Origin: Liolophura sinensis
Taxonomy: Eukaryota; Mollusca; Polyplacophora; Chitonida; Chitonidae
Length of the DNA: 57,058 bases
Direction of reading: 5' to 3'
Assembly (NCBI RefSeq): GCF_032854445.1
Contig: NW_027018209.1
Location: 1-57,058, forward strand
Of this stretch, positions 24,418 through 36,713 are shown piece by piece. The notes beneath the pieces are model-generated. The model saw only the letters and a program-made list of their open reading frames with translations, was not told the DNA's origin and ran no database searches. Within the stretch, counting starts at the first letter, position 1, and each line of letters starts with the position of its first letter. Position numbers and translations under genes: made by a program.

Positions 24418-24860
24418 CTCACTCAGCAATTGTCTTACTTCTAAGTCCAAGACAATCTCAATGTCTTTATTTACGTGTAGAAAAACCACACCATTTGTAC
24501 ATAAAAAACACAAAGTACTTGATACAGTCTGCTGTAAAAAGTACACCTAAACACTGTACCTCATTAATAAGGTGCCAAATGATGCGGAATTGGGCAAGGT
24601 ATCGGCAGCGTTTTAAAAAATTGCAAATTTCCCTAGTTTCCATGGAGTAAGAGCCGCTGTTGGGCACGTGACTATGACATCAATGATTATTCAATTGTCG
24701 CTACAGCCAAAAGTATTGGTCGGAGGGCAACGCGGTTTGCACCATTCAATTTCTCGTCACAAAATACGTCGGATTAGCCTCTTACCAGCAGCATTGTAAC
24801 AGTTTTTCCACTTTTAAATTTTTGCCTGGGCTTTTTGCTAATTGAAATCCACTACATTTA
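24418..24860 (+). repeat. Strongly diverged monomer variant, copy 1
   Basis: From actcagcaattg onward this stretch differs from all neighbours at many positions: agtccaagac, tttatttacgtgtag, gtacacctaaac, ctgtacctcatt, gatgcggaattgggcaagg, tcggcagcg, ccctagtttcc, anchor followed by actatgacatc (24665), agggcaacg, and taaatttttgcc. Normal sequence resumes after tgaaatccactac. It is still in phase with the array, so it is a diverged monomer and not an insertion. Confidence 0.85.
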
Positions 24861-26853
24861 CTATGTACCATCGAGACTGGTCATTACTATATTTAACTTT
24901 TGATTATAAGTTATGTGCCCTTCGGTAGCTCAGAGGACGTCAAATCTTTGGGCCAAGCCCATTTAACTCACCCAGCAATTGTCTTACTTCTAAGTCGAAG
25001 ACAAAATGTCTTTATCTACATGTTGAAAAACCACACCTATTATATATAAAAACAACAAGGTACTTGATACAGTCTGCTGTAAAAAGTACAATTAAACACT
25101 GACCCACATCAATAAGGTGCCAAAAGATGCGCAATTGGGCCAGGCATCTCCAGCTGTTGAAAAATTGCAAATTTCCTTGGTTTCCATGGAGTAAGAGCCG
25201 TTACTGGTCACGTGATTTTCACATAAATGCTCATTCAATTGTCGCTACATCCAAAAGTATTGGTCGGAGAGCAACGCGGTTTGCACCATTCGATTTCTCG
25301 TCACAAAATACGTCGGATTAGCCTCTTACCAGCAGCATTGGAACAGTTTTTCCACTTTTGGGTTTTTGCCTGGGCTTTTTGCTAATTGAAATCGGCTACA
25401 TTTACTATGTACCATCGCGACTGATCATTACTATATTCCATCTTTGATTATAAGTTATGTGCCCTTCGGTAGCCCAGATGACGTCAAATCTTTGGGCCAA
25501 GCCCATTTAACTCACCCAGTAAATGTCTTACTTCTAAGTCGAAGACAAACTCAATGTCTTTATCTACATGTTGAAAAAACCACACCTATTATATAAAAAA
25601 ACAACAAGGTACTTGATACAGTCTGCTGTAAAAAGTACAATTGAACAATGACCCACATCAATAAGGTGCCAAAAGATGCGCAATTGGGCCAGGCATCTCC
25701 AGCTGTTGAAAAATTGAAAATTTCCTTGGTTTCCATGGAGTAAGAGCCGTTGCTGGTCACGTGATTTTCACATAAATGCTCATTCAATTGTCGCTACAGC
25801 CAAAAGTATTGGTCGGAGAGCAACGCGGTTTGCACCATTCGATTTCTCGTCACAAAATACGTCGGATTAGCCTCTTACCAGCAGCATTGGAACAGTTTTT
25901 CCACTTTTGGATTTTTGCCTGGGCTTTTTGCTAATTAAATTCGGCTACATTTACTATGTAATATCGCGACTGGTCATTACTATAGTAAACTTTTGATTAT
26001 AAGTTATGTGCCCTTCGGTAGCCCAGAAGACGTCAAATCTTTGGGCCAAGCCCATTTAACTCATCCAGCAATTGTCTTACTTCTAAGTCGAAGACAAACT
26101 CAATGTCTTTATCTACATGTTGAAAAACCACACCATTTGTATTTAAAAAACACAAGGTACTTGATACAGTCTGCTGTAAAAAGTACAATTAAACACTGAC
26201 CCACATCAATAAGGTGCCAAAAGATGCGCAATTGGGCCAGGCATCTCCAGCTGTTGAAAAATTGCAAATTTCCTTGGTTTCCATGGAGTAAGAGCCGTTG
26301 CTGGTCACGTGATTTTCACATAAATGCTCATTCAATTGTCGCTACAGCCAAAAGTATTGGTCGAAGAGCAACGCGGTTTGCACCATTCGATTTTTCGTCA
26401 CAAAATACGTCGGATTAGCGCCTTACCAGCAGCATTGGAACAGTTTTTCCACTTTTGGATTTTTGCCTGGGCTTTTTGCTAATTAAATTCGGCTACATTT
26501 ACTATGTAATATCGCGACTGGTCATTACTATAGTCAACTTTTGATTATAAGTTATGTGCCCTTCGGTAGCCCAGAAGACGTCAAATCTTTGGGCCAAGCC
26601 CATTTAACTCATCCAGCAATTGTCTTACTTCTAAGTCGAAGACAAACTCAATGTCTTTATCTACATGTTGAAAAACCACACCATTTGTATATAAAAAACA
26701 CAAGGTACTTTATACAGTCTGCTGTAAAAAGTACAATTAAACACTGACCCACATCAATAAGGTGCCAAAAGATGCGCAATTGGGCCAGGTATCTCCAGCT
26801 GTTGAAAAATTGCAAATTTCCTTGGTTTCCATGGAGTAAGAGCCGTTGCTGGG

Positions 26854-28496
26854 CACGTGATTTTCACATAAATGCTCATTCAATTGTCGCTACAGCCAAA
26901 AGTATTGGTCGGAGAGCAACGCGGTTTGCACCATTCGATTTCTCGTCACAAAATACGTCGGATTAGCCTCTTACCAGCAGCATTGGAACAGTTTTTCCAC
27001 TTTTGGGATTTTTGCCTGGGCTTTTTGCTAATTGAATTCGGCTACATTTACTATGTAATATCGCGACTGCTCATTACTATAGTCAACTTTTGATTATAAG
27101 TTATGTGCCCTTCGGTAGCCCAGAAGACGTCAAATCTTTGGGCCAAGCCTCATTTAACTCATCCAGCAATTGTCTTACTTCTAAGTCGAAGACAAACTCA
27201 ATGTCTTTATCTACATGTTGAAAAACCACACCATTTGTACATAAAAAACAAAAGGTACTTGATACAGTCTGCTGTAAAAAGTACAATTAAACACTGACCC
27301 ACATCAATAAGGTGCCAAAAGATGCGCAATTGGGCCAGGCATCTCCAGCTGTTGAATAATTGCAAATTTCCTTGGTTTCCATGGAGTAAGAGCCGTTGAT
27401 AGGCACGTGATTTTCACATAAATGCTCATTCAATTGTAGCTACAGCCATAAGTGTTGGTCGGAGAGCAACGCGGTTTGCACCATTCGATTTCGCGTCACA
27501 AAATACGTCGGATTAGCCTCTTACCAGCAGCATTGGAACAGTTTTTCCACTTTTGGATTTTTGCCTGGGCTTTTTGCTAATTAAATTCGGCTACATATTT
27601 TATATAATATCGCAACTGGTCATTACTATAGTCAACTTTTGATTATAAGGTATATGCCCTTCGGTAGCCCAGATGACGTCAAATCTTTGGGCTAAGTCCA
27701 TTTAACTCACTCAGCAATTGTCTTACTTCTAAGTCCAAGACAATCTCAATGTCTTTATTTACGTGTAGAAAAACCACACCATTTGTATATAAAAAACACA
27801 AGGTACTTGATACAGTCTGCTGTAAAAAGTACACCTAAACACTGTACCTCATTAATAAGGTGCCAAATGATGCGGAATTGGGCAAGGTATCGGCAGCGTT
27901 TTAAAAAATTGCAAATTTCCCTAGTTTCCATGGAGTAAGAGCCGCTGTTGGGCACGTGACTATGACATCAATGATCATTCAATTGTCGCTACAGCCAAAA
28001 GTATTGGTCGGAGGGCAACGCGGTTTGCACCATTCAATTTCTCGTCACAAAATACGGCGGATTAGCCTCTTACCAGCAGCATTGTAACAGTTTTTCCACT
28101 TTTAAATTTTTGCCTGGGCTTTTTGCTAATTGAAATCCACTACATTTACTATGTACCATCGCGACTGGTCATTGCTATATTTAACTTTTGATTATAAGTT
28201 ATGTGCCCTTCGGTAGCCCAGAAGACGTCAAATCTTTGGGCCAAGCCCATTTAACTCACCCAGCAATTGTCTTACTTCTAAGTCGAAGACAAAATGTCTT
28301 TATCTACATGTTGAAAAACCACACCTATTATATATAAAAACAACAAGGTACTTGATACAGTCTGCTGTAAAAAGTACAATTGAACAATGACCCACATCAA
28401 TAAGGTGCCAAAAGATGCGCAATTGGGCCAGGCATCTCCAGCTGTTGAAAAATTGAAAATTTCCTTGGTTTCCATGGAGTAAGAGCCGTTGCTGGT
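26854..28496 (+). repeat. Three-monomer block duplicated at 42.2-43.8 kb, copy 1
   Basis: Anchors 26854, 27404, 27953. Markers in order: gggCACGTG with actgctcatt and gtacataaaaaac; gaataattgc and gttgataggCACGTG with gtagctac and cataagtg; then the diverged variant. The same order recurs at 42184, 42733, 43282. The two blocks lie 15.3 kb (28 monomers) apart. Confidence 0.75.
27703..28145 (+). repeat. Strongly diverged monomer variant, copy 2
   Basis: Carries the same set of private changes as the copy near 24.6 kb (agtccaagac, tttatttacgtgtag, gtacacctaaac, tcggcagcg, anchor 27953 followed by actatgacatc). It differs at a few bases, for example gatcattc in place of gattattc and acggcgg in place of acgtcgg. 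It is followed by a monomer with the 5-bp shorter gacaaaatgtc form. Confidence 0.85.
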
Positions 28497-29589
28497 CACG
28501 TGATTTTCACATAAATGCTCATTCAATTGTCGCTACAGCCAAAAGTATTGGTCGGAGAGCAACGCGGTTTGCACCATTCGATTTCTCGTCACAAAATACG
28601 TCGGATTAGCCTCTTACCAGCAGCATTGGAACAGTTTTTCCACTTTTGGGTTTTTGCCTGGGCTTTTTGCTAATTAAAATCGGCTACATTTACTATGTAC
28701 CATCGCGACTGATCATTACTATATTCAACTTTTGATTATAAAGTCATGTGCCCTTCGGTAGCCCAGATGACGTCAAATCTTTGGGCCAAGCCCATATAAC
28801 TCACCCAGTAAATGTCTTACTTCTAAGTCGAAGACAAAATGTCTTTATCTACATGTTGAAAAACCACACCTATTATATAAAAAAACAACAAGGTACTTGA
28901 TACAGTCTGCTGTAAAAAGTACAATTGAACAATGACCCACATCAATAAGGTGCCAAAAGATGCGCAATTGGGCCAGGCATCTCCAGCTGTTGAAAAATTG
29001 CAAATTTCCTTGGTTTCCATGGAGTAAGAGCCGTTGCTGGGCACGTGATTTTCACATAAATGCTCATTCAATTGTCGCTACAGCCAAAAGTATTGGTCGG
29101 AGAGCAACGCGGTTTGCACCATTCGATTTCTCGTCACAAAATACGTCGGATTAGCCTCTTACCAGCAGCATTGGAACAGTTTTTCCACTTTTGGATTTTT
29201 GCCTGGGCTTTTTGCTAATTAAATTTTGCTACATTTACTATGTAATATCGCGACTGGTCATTACTATAGTCAACTTTTGATTATAAGTTATGTGCCCTTC
29301 GGTAGCCCAGAAGACGTCAAATCTTTGGGCCAAGCCCATTTAACTCATCCAGCAATTGTCTTACTTCTAAGTCGAAGACAAACTCAATGTCTTTATCTAC
29401 ATGTTGAAAAACCACACCATTTGTATTTAAAAAACACAAGGTACTTGATACAGTCTGCTGTAAAAAGTACAATTAAACACTGACCCACATCAATAAGGTG
29501 CCAAAAGATGCGCAATTGGGCCAGGCATCTCCAGCTGTTGAAAAATTGCAAATTTCCTTGGTTTCCATGGAGTAAGAGCCGTTGCTGGT

Positions 29590-31234
29590 CACGTGATTTT
29601 CACATAAATGCTCATTCAATTGTCGCTACAGCCAAAAGTATTGGTCGAAGAGCAACGCGGTTTGCACCATTCGATTTCTCGTCACAAAATACGTCGGATT
29701 AGCCTCTTACCAGCAGCATTGGAACAGTTTTTCAACTTTGGGATTTTTGCCTGGGCTTTTTGCTAATTAAATTCGGCTACATTTACTATGTAATATCGCG
29801 ACTGGTCATTACTATAGTCAACTTTTGATTATAAGTTATGTGCCCTTCGGTAGCCCAGAAGACGTCAAATCTTTGGGCCAAGCCCATTTAACTCATCCAG
29901 CAATTGTCTTACTTCTAAGTCGAAGGACAAACTCAATGTCTTTATCTACATGTTGAAAAACCACACCATTTGTATATAAAAAACACAAGGTACTTGATAC
30001 AGTCTGCTGTAAAAAGTACAATTAAACACTGACCCACATCAATAAGGTGCCAAAAGATGCGCAATTGGGCCAGGCATCTCCAGCTGTTGAAAAATTGCAA
30101 ATTTCCTTGGTTTCCATGAAGTAAAAGCCGTTGTTAGGCACGTGATTTTCACATAATTGCTCATTCAATTGTCGCTACAGCCAAAAGTATTGGTCGGAGA
30201 GCAACGCGGTTTGCACCATTCGATTTCTCGTCACAAAATACGTCGGATTAGCCTCTTACCAGCAGCATTGGAACAGTTTTTCCACTTTGGGATTTTTGCC
30301 TGGGCTTTTTGCTCATTCAATTCGGCTACATTTACTATGTAATATTGCGACTGGTCATTACTATAGTCAACTTTTGATTATAAGGTATATGCCCTTCGGT
30401 AGCCCAGAAGACGTCAAATCTTTGGGCCAAGCCCATTTAACTCCTCCAGCAATTGTCTTACTTCTAAGTCGAAGACAAACTCAATGTCTTTATCTACATG
30501 TTGAAAAACCACACCATTTGTATATAAAAAACACAAGGTACTTGATACAGTCTGCTGTAAAAAGTACAATTAAACACTGACCCACATCAATAAGGTGCCA
30601 AAAGATGCGCAATTGGGCCAGGTATCTCCAGCTGTTGAAAAATTGCAAATTTCCTTGGTTTCCATGGAGTAAGAGCCGTTGCTGGGCACGTGATTTTCAC
30701 ATAAATGCTCATTCAATTGTCGCTACAGCCAAAAGTATTGGTCGGAGAGCAACGCGGTTTGCACCATTCGATTTCTCGTCACAAAATACGTCGGATTAGC
30801 CTCTTACCAGCAGCATTGGAACAGTTTTTCCACTTTTGGATTTTTGCCTGGGCTTTTTGCTAATTAAATTCGGCTACATTTACTATGTAATATCGCGACT
30901 GGTCATTACTATAGTCAACTTTTGATTATAAGTTATGTGCCCTTCGGTAGCCCAGAAGACGTCAAATCTTTGGGCCAAGCCCATTTAACTCATCCAGCAA
31001 ATGTCTTACTTCTAAGTCGAAGACAAACTCAATGTCTTTATCTACATGTTGAAAAACCACACCATTTGTATTTAAAAAACACAAGGTACTTGATACAGTC
31101 TGCTGTAAAAAGTACAATTAAACACTGACCCACATCAATAAGGTGCCAAAAGATGCGCAATTGGGCCAGGCATCTCCAGCTGTTGAAAAATTGCAAATTT
31201 CCTTGGTTTCCATGGAGTAAGAGCCGTTGCTGGT
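29590..31234 (+). repeat. Trimer block (ggt / ttagg / ggg subtypes), example copy
   Basis: Anchors 29590, 30139, 30687, total 1,645 bp. The order is a ggtCACGTG monomer with ggtcgaagagc, then a ttaggCACGTG monomer with cataattgctc and gctcattcaatt, then a gggCACGTG monomer. The same trio recurs at 35071, 35619, 36168, and partial trios occur around 17539 and 31235. Confidence 0.7.
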
Positions 31235-31782
31235 CACGTGATTTTCACATAAATGCTCATTCAATTGTCGCTACAGCCAAAAGTATTGGTCGAAGAGCAA
31301 CGCGGTTTGCACCATTCGATTTCTCGTCACAAAATACGTCGGATTAGCCTCTTACCAGCAGCATTGGAACAGTTTTTCCACTTTTGGATTTTTGCCTGGG
31401 CTTTTTGCTAATTAAATTCGGCTACATTTACTATGTAATATCGCGACTGGTCATTACTATAGTCAACTTTTGATTATAAGTTATGTGCCCTTCGGTAGCC
31501 CAGAAGACGTCAAATCTTTGGGCCAAGCCCATTTAACTCATCCAGCAATTGTCTTACTTCTAAGTCGAAGACAAACTCAATGTCTTTATCTACATGTTGA
31601 AAAACCACACCATTTGTATATAAAAAACACAAGGTACTTGATACAGTCTGCTGTAAAAAGTACAATTAAACACTGACCCACATCAATAAGGTGCCAAAAG
31701 ATGCGCAATTGGGCCAGGCATCTCCAGCTGTTGAAAAATTGCAAATTTCCTTGGTTTCCATGGAGTAAGAGCCGTTGTTAGG

Positions 31783-33973
31783 CACGTGATTTTCACATAA
31801 TTGCTCATTCAATTGTCGCTACAGCCAAAAGTATTGGTCGGAGAGCAACGCGGTTTGCACCATTCGATTTGTCGTCACAAAATACGTCGGATTAGCCTCT
31901 TACCAGCAGCATTGGAACAGTTTTTCCACTTTGGGATTTTTGCCTGGGCTTTTTGCTAATTGAATTCGGCTACATTTACTATGTAATATTGCGACTGGTC
32001 ATTACTATAGTCAACTTTTGATTATAAGGTATATGCCCTTCGGTAGCCCAGAAGACGTCAAATCTTTGGGCCAAGCGCATTTAACTCCTCCAGCAATTGT
32101 CTTACTTCTAAGTCGAAGACAAACTCAATGTCTTTATCTACATGTTGAAAAACCACACCATTTGTATATAAAAAACACAAGGTACTTTATACAGTCTGCT
32201 GTAAAAAGTACAATTAAACACTGACCCACATCAATAAGGTGCCAAAAGATGCGCAATTGGGCCAGGCATCTCCAGCTGTTGAAAAATTGCAAATTTCCTT
32301 GGTTTCCATGGAGTAAGAGCCGTTGTTAGGCACGTGATTTTCACATAATTGCTCATTCAATTGTCGCTACAGCCAAAAGTATTGGTCGGAGAGCAACGCG
32401 GTTTGCACCATTCGATTTCTCGTCACAAAATACGTCGGATTAGCCTCTTACCAGCAGCATTGGAACAGTTTTTCCACTTTGGGATTTTTGCCTGGGCTTT
32501 TTGCTAATTAAATTCGGCTACATTTACTATGTAATATTGCGACTGGTCATTACTATAGTCAACTTTTGATTATAAGGTATATGCCCTTCGGTAGCCCAGA
32601 AGACGTCAAATCTTTGGGCCAAGCCCATTTAACTCCTCCAGCAATTGTCTTACTTCTAAGTCGAAGACAAACTCAATGTCTTTATCTACATGTTGAAAAA
32701 CCACACCATTTGTATATAAAAAACACAAGGTACTTTATACAGTCTGCTGTAAAAAGTACAATTAAACACTGACCCACATCAATAAGGTGCCAAAAGATGC
32801 GCAATTGGGCCAGGTATCTCCAGCTGTTGAAAAATTGCAAATTTCCTTGGTTTCCATGGAGTAAGAGCCGTTGCTGGGCACGTGATTTTCACATAAATGC
32901 TCATTCAATTGTCGCTACAGCCAAAAGTATTGGTCGGAGAGCAACGCGGTTTGCACCATTCGATTTCTCGTCACAAAATACGTCGGATTAGCCTCTTACC
33001 AGCAGCATTGGAACAGTTTTTTCCACTTTGGGATTTTTGCCTGGGCTTTTTGCTAATTCAATTCGGCTACATTTACTATGTAATATTGCGACTGGTCATT
33101 ACTATAGTCAACTTTTGATTATAAGGTATATGCCCTTCGGTAGCCCAGAAGACGTCAAATCTTTGGGCCAAGCCCATTTAACTCCTCCAGCAATTGTCTT
33201 ACTTCTAAGTCGAAGACAAACTCAATGTCTTTATCTACATGTTGAAAAACCACACCATTTGTATATAAAAAACACAAGGTACTTTATACAGTCTGCTGTA
33301 AAAAGTACAATTAAACACTGACCCACATCAATAAGGTGCCAAAAGATGCGCAATTGGGCCAGGTATCTCCAGCTGTTGAAAAATTGCAAATTTCCTTGGT
33401 TTCCATGGAGTAAGAGCCGTTGCTGGGCACGTGATTTTCACATAAATGCTCATTCAATTGTCGCTACAGCCAAAAGTATTGGTCGGAGAGCAACGCGGTT
33501 TGCACCATTCGATTCTCGTCACAAAATACGTCGGATTAGCTCTTATCAGCAGCATTGGAACAGTTTTTCCACTTTTGGATTTTTGCCTGGGCTTTTTGCT
33601 AATTGAATTCGGCTACATTTACTATGTAATATCGCGACTGCTCATTACTATAGTCAACTTTTGATTATAAGTTATGTGCCCTTCGGTAGCCCAGAAGACG
33701 TCAAATCTTTGGGCCAAGCCCATTTAACTCATCCAGCAATTGTCTTACTTCTAAGTCGAAGACAAACTCAATGTCTTTATCTACATGTTGAAAAACCACA
33801 CCATTTGTATTTAAAAAACACAAGGTACTTGATACAGTCTGCTGTAAAAAGTACAATTAAACACTGACCCACATCAATAAGGTGCCAAAAGATGCGCAAT
33901 TGGGCCAGGCATCTCCAGCTGTTGAAAAATTGCAAATTTCCTTGGTTTCCATGGAGTAAGAGCCGTTGCTGGT
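31783..33973 (+). repeat. Single-monomer duplications inside zone B
   Basis: Monomers at anchors 31783 and 32331 are near copies (both ttaggCACGTG, cataattgctc, ggtatatg, ctttatac). Those at 32879 and 33428 start alike (both gggCACGTG) and diverge in their second halves (attgcgactgg versus atcgcgactgc). This doubles two members of the usual trio, as expected from one-monomer slippage or unequal exchange. Confidence 0.65.
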
Positions 33974-35070
33974 CACGTGATTTTCACATAAATGCTCATT
34001 CAATTGTCGCTACAGCCAAAAGTATTGGTCGAAGAGCAACGCGGTTTGCACCATTCGATTTTGTCGTCACAAAATACGTCGGATTAGCCTCTTACCAGCA
34101 GCATTGGAACAGTTTTTCAACTTTGGGATTTTTGCCTGGGCTTTTTGCTAATTAAATTCGGCTACATTCACTATGTAATATCGCGACTGGTCATTACTAT
34201 AGTCAACTTTTGATTATAAGTTATGTGCCCTTCGGTAGCCCAGAAGACGTCAAATCTTTGGGCCAAGCCCATTTAACTCATCCAGCAATTGTCTTACTTC
34301 TAAGTCGAAGACAAACTCAATGTCTTTATCTACATGTTGAAAAACCACACCATTTGTATATAAAAAACACAAGGTACTTGATACAGTCTGCTGTAAAAAG
34401 TACAATTAAACACTGACCCACATCAATAAGGTGCCAAAAGATGCGCAATTGGGCCAGGTATCTCCAGCTGTTGAAAAATTGCAAATTTCCTTGGTTTCCA
34501 TGGAGTAAGAGCCGTTGCTGGGCACGTGATTTTCACATAAATGCTCATTCAATTGTCGCTACAGCCAAAAGTATTGGTCGGAGAGCAACGCGGTTTGCAC
34601 CATTCGATTTCTCGTCACAAAATACGTCGGATTAGCCTCTTACCAGCAGCATTGGAACAGTTTTTCCACTTTTGGATTTTTGCCTGGGCTTTTTGCTAAT
34701 TAAATTCGGCTACATTTACTATGTAATATCGCGACTGGTCATTACTATAGTCAACTTTTGATTATAAGTTATGTGCCCTTCGGTAGCCCAGAAGACGTCA
34801 AATCTTTGGGCCAAGCCCATTTAACTCATCCAGCAATTGTCTTACTTCTAAGTCGAAGACAAACTCAATGTCTTTATCTACATGTTGAAAAACCACACCA
34901 TTTGTATTTAAAAAACACAAGGTACTTGATACAGTCTGCTGTAAAAAGTACAATTAAACACTGACCCACATCAATAAGGTGCCAAAAGATGCGCAATTGG
35001 GCCAGGCATCTCCAGCTGTTGAAAAATTGCAAATTTCCTTGGTTTCCATGGAGTAAGAGCCGTTGCTGGT

Positions 35071-36713
35071 CACGTGATTTTCACATAAATGCTCATTCAA
35101 TTGTCGCTACAGCCAAAAGTATTGGTCGAAGAGCAACGCGGTTTGCACCATTCGATTTCTCGTCACAAAATACGTCGGATTAGCCTCTTACCAGCAGCAT
35201 TGGAACAGTTTTTCCACTTTGGGATTTTTGCCTGGTCTTTTTGCTAATTAAATTCGGCTACATTTACTATGTAATATCGCGACTGGTCATTACTATAGTC
35301 AACTTTTGATTATAAGTTATGTGCCCTTCGGTAGCCCAGAAGACGTCAAATCTTTGGGCCAAGCCCATTTAACTCATCCAGCAATTGTCTTACTTCTAAG
35401 TCGAAGACAAACTCAATGTCTTTATCTACATGTTGAAAAACCACACCATTTGTATATAAAAAACACAAGGTACTTGATACAGTCTGCTGTAAAAAGTACA
35501 ATTAAACACTGACCCACATCAATAAGGTGCCAAAAGATGCGCAATTGGGCCAGGCATCTCCAGCTGTTGAAAAATTGCAAATTTCCTTGGTTTCCATGGA
35601 GTAAGAGCCGTTGTTAGGCACGTGATTTTCACATAATTGCTCATTCAATTGTCGCTACAGCCAAAAGTATTGGTCGGAGAGCAACGCGGTTTGCACCATT
35701 CGATTTCTCGTCACAAAATACGTCGGATTAGCCTCTTACCAGCAGCATTGGAACAGTTTTTCCACTTTGGGATTTTTGCCTGGGCTTTTTGCTCATTCAA
35801 TTCGGCTACATTTACAATGTAATATTGCGACTGGTCATTACTATAGTCAACTTTTGATTATAAGGTATATGCCCTTCGGTAGCCCAGAAGACGTCAAATC
35901 TTTGGGCCAAGCCCATTTAACTCCTCCAGCAATTGTCTTACTTCTAAGTCGAAGACAAACTCAATGTCTTTATCTACATGTTGAAAAACCACACCATTTG
36001 TATATAAAAAACACAAGGTACTTGATACAGTCTGCTGTAAAAAGTACAATTAAACACTGACCCAGATCAATAAGGTGCCAAAAAGATGCGCAATTGGGCC
36101 AGGTATCTCCAGCTGTTGAAAAATTGCAAATTTCCTTGGTTTCCATGGAGTAAGAGCCGTTGCTGGGCACGTGATTTTCACATAAATGCTCATTCAATTG
36201 TCGCTACAGCCAAAAGTATTGGTCGGAGAGCAACGCGGTTTGCACCATTCGATTTCTCGTCACAAAATACGTCGGATTAGCCTCTTACCAGCAGCATTGG
36301 AACAGTTTTTCCACTTTTAAATTTTTGCCTGGGCTTTTTGCTAATTGAAATCCACTACATTTACTATGTACCATCGCGACTGGTCATTACTATATTTAAC
36401 TTTTGATTATAAGTTATGTGCCCTTCGGTAGCCCAGAAGACGTCAAATCTTTGGGCCAAGCCCATTTAACTCACCCAGCAATTGTCTTACTTCTAAGTCG
36501 AAGACCAAAATGTCTTTATCTACATGTTGAAAACCACACCTATTATATATAAAAACAACAAGGTACTTGATACAGTCTGCTGTAAAAAGTACAATTGAAC
36601 AATGACCCCACATCAATAAGGTGCCAAAAGATTGCGCAATTGGGCCAGGCATCTCCAGCTGTTGAAAAATTGCAAATTTCCTTGGTTTCCATGGAGTAAG
36701 AGCCGTTGCTGGT
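35071..36713 (+). repeat. Trimer block, copy ending in a chimeric monomer
   Basis: Anchors 35071, 35619, 36168. The first two monomers and the start of the third match the trio at 29590. From about 36316 the third monomer changes to the diverged type (taaatttttgcc, gaaatccactac, then caattgtct with the shortened form at 36503). Confidence 0.7.
36168..36713 (+). repeat. Chimeric monomer (ggg subtype joined to diverged variant)
   Basis: The left part (gggCACGTG, cggagagcaacg, cattcgatttc) is ordinary zone B sequence. The right part from roughly 36316 carries the diverged-variant signature taaatttttgcc and gaaatccactac. It continues as the monomer after copies 1 and 2 of that variant (shortened gac-c-aaaatgtc, cctattatata). 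The switch lies in conserved sequence between about 36,250 and 36,316. Confidence 0.75.

Noticed and set aside
24418-24860. Insertion of a different repeat family
   Set aside because: It stays in phase with the 548-bp unit and aligns to it from end to end, so it is a diverged monomer.
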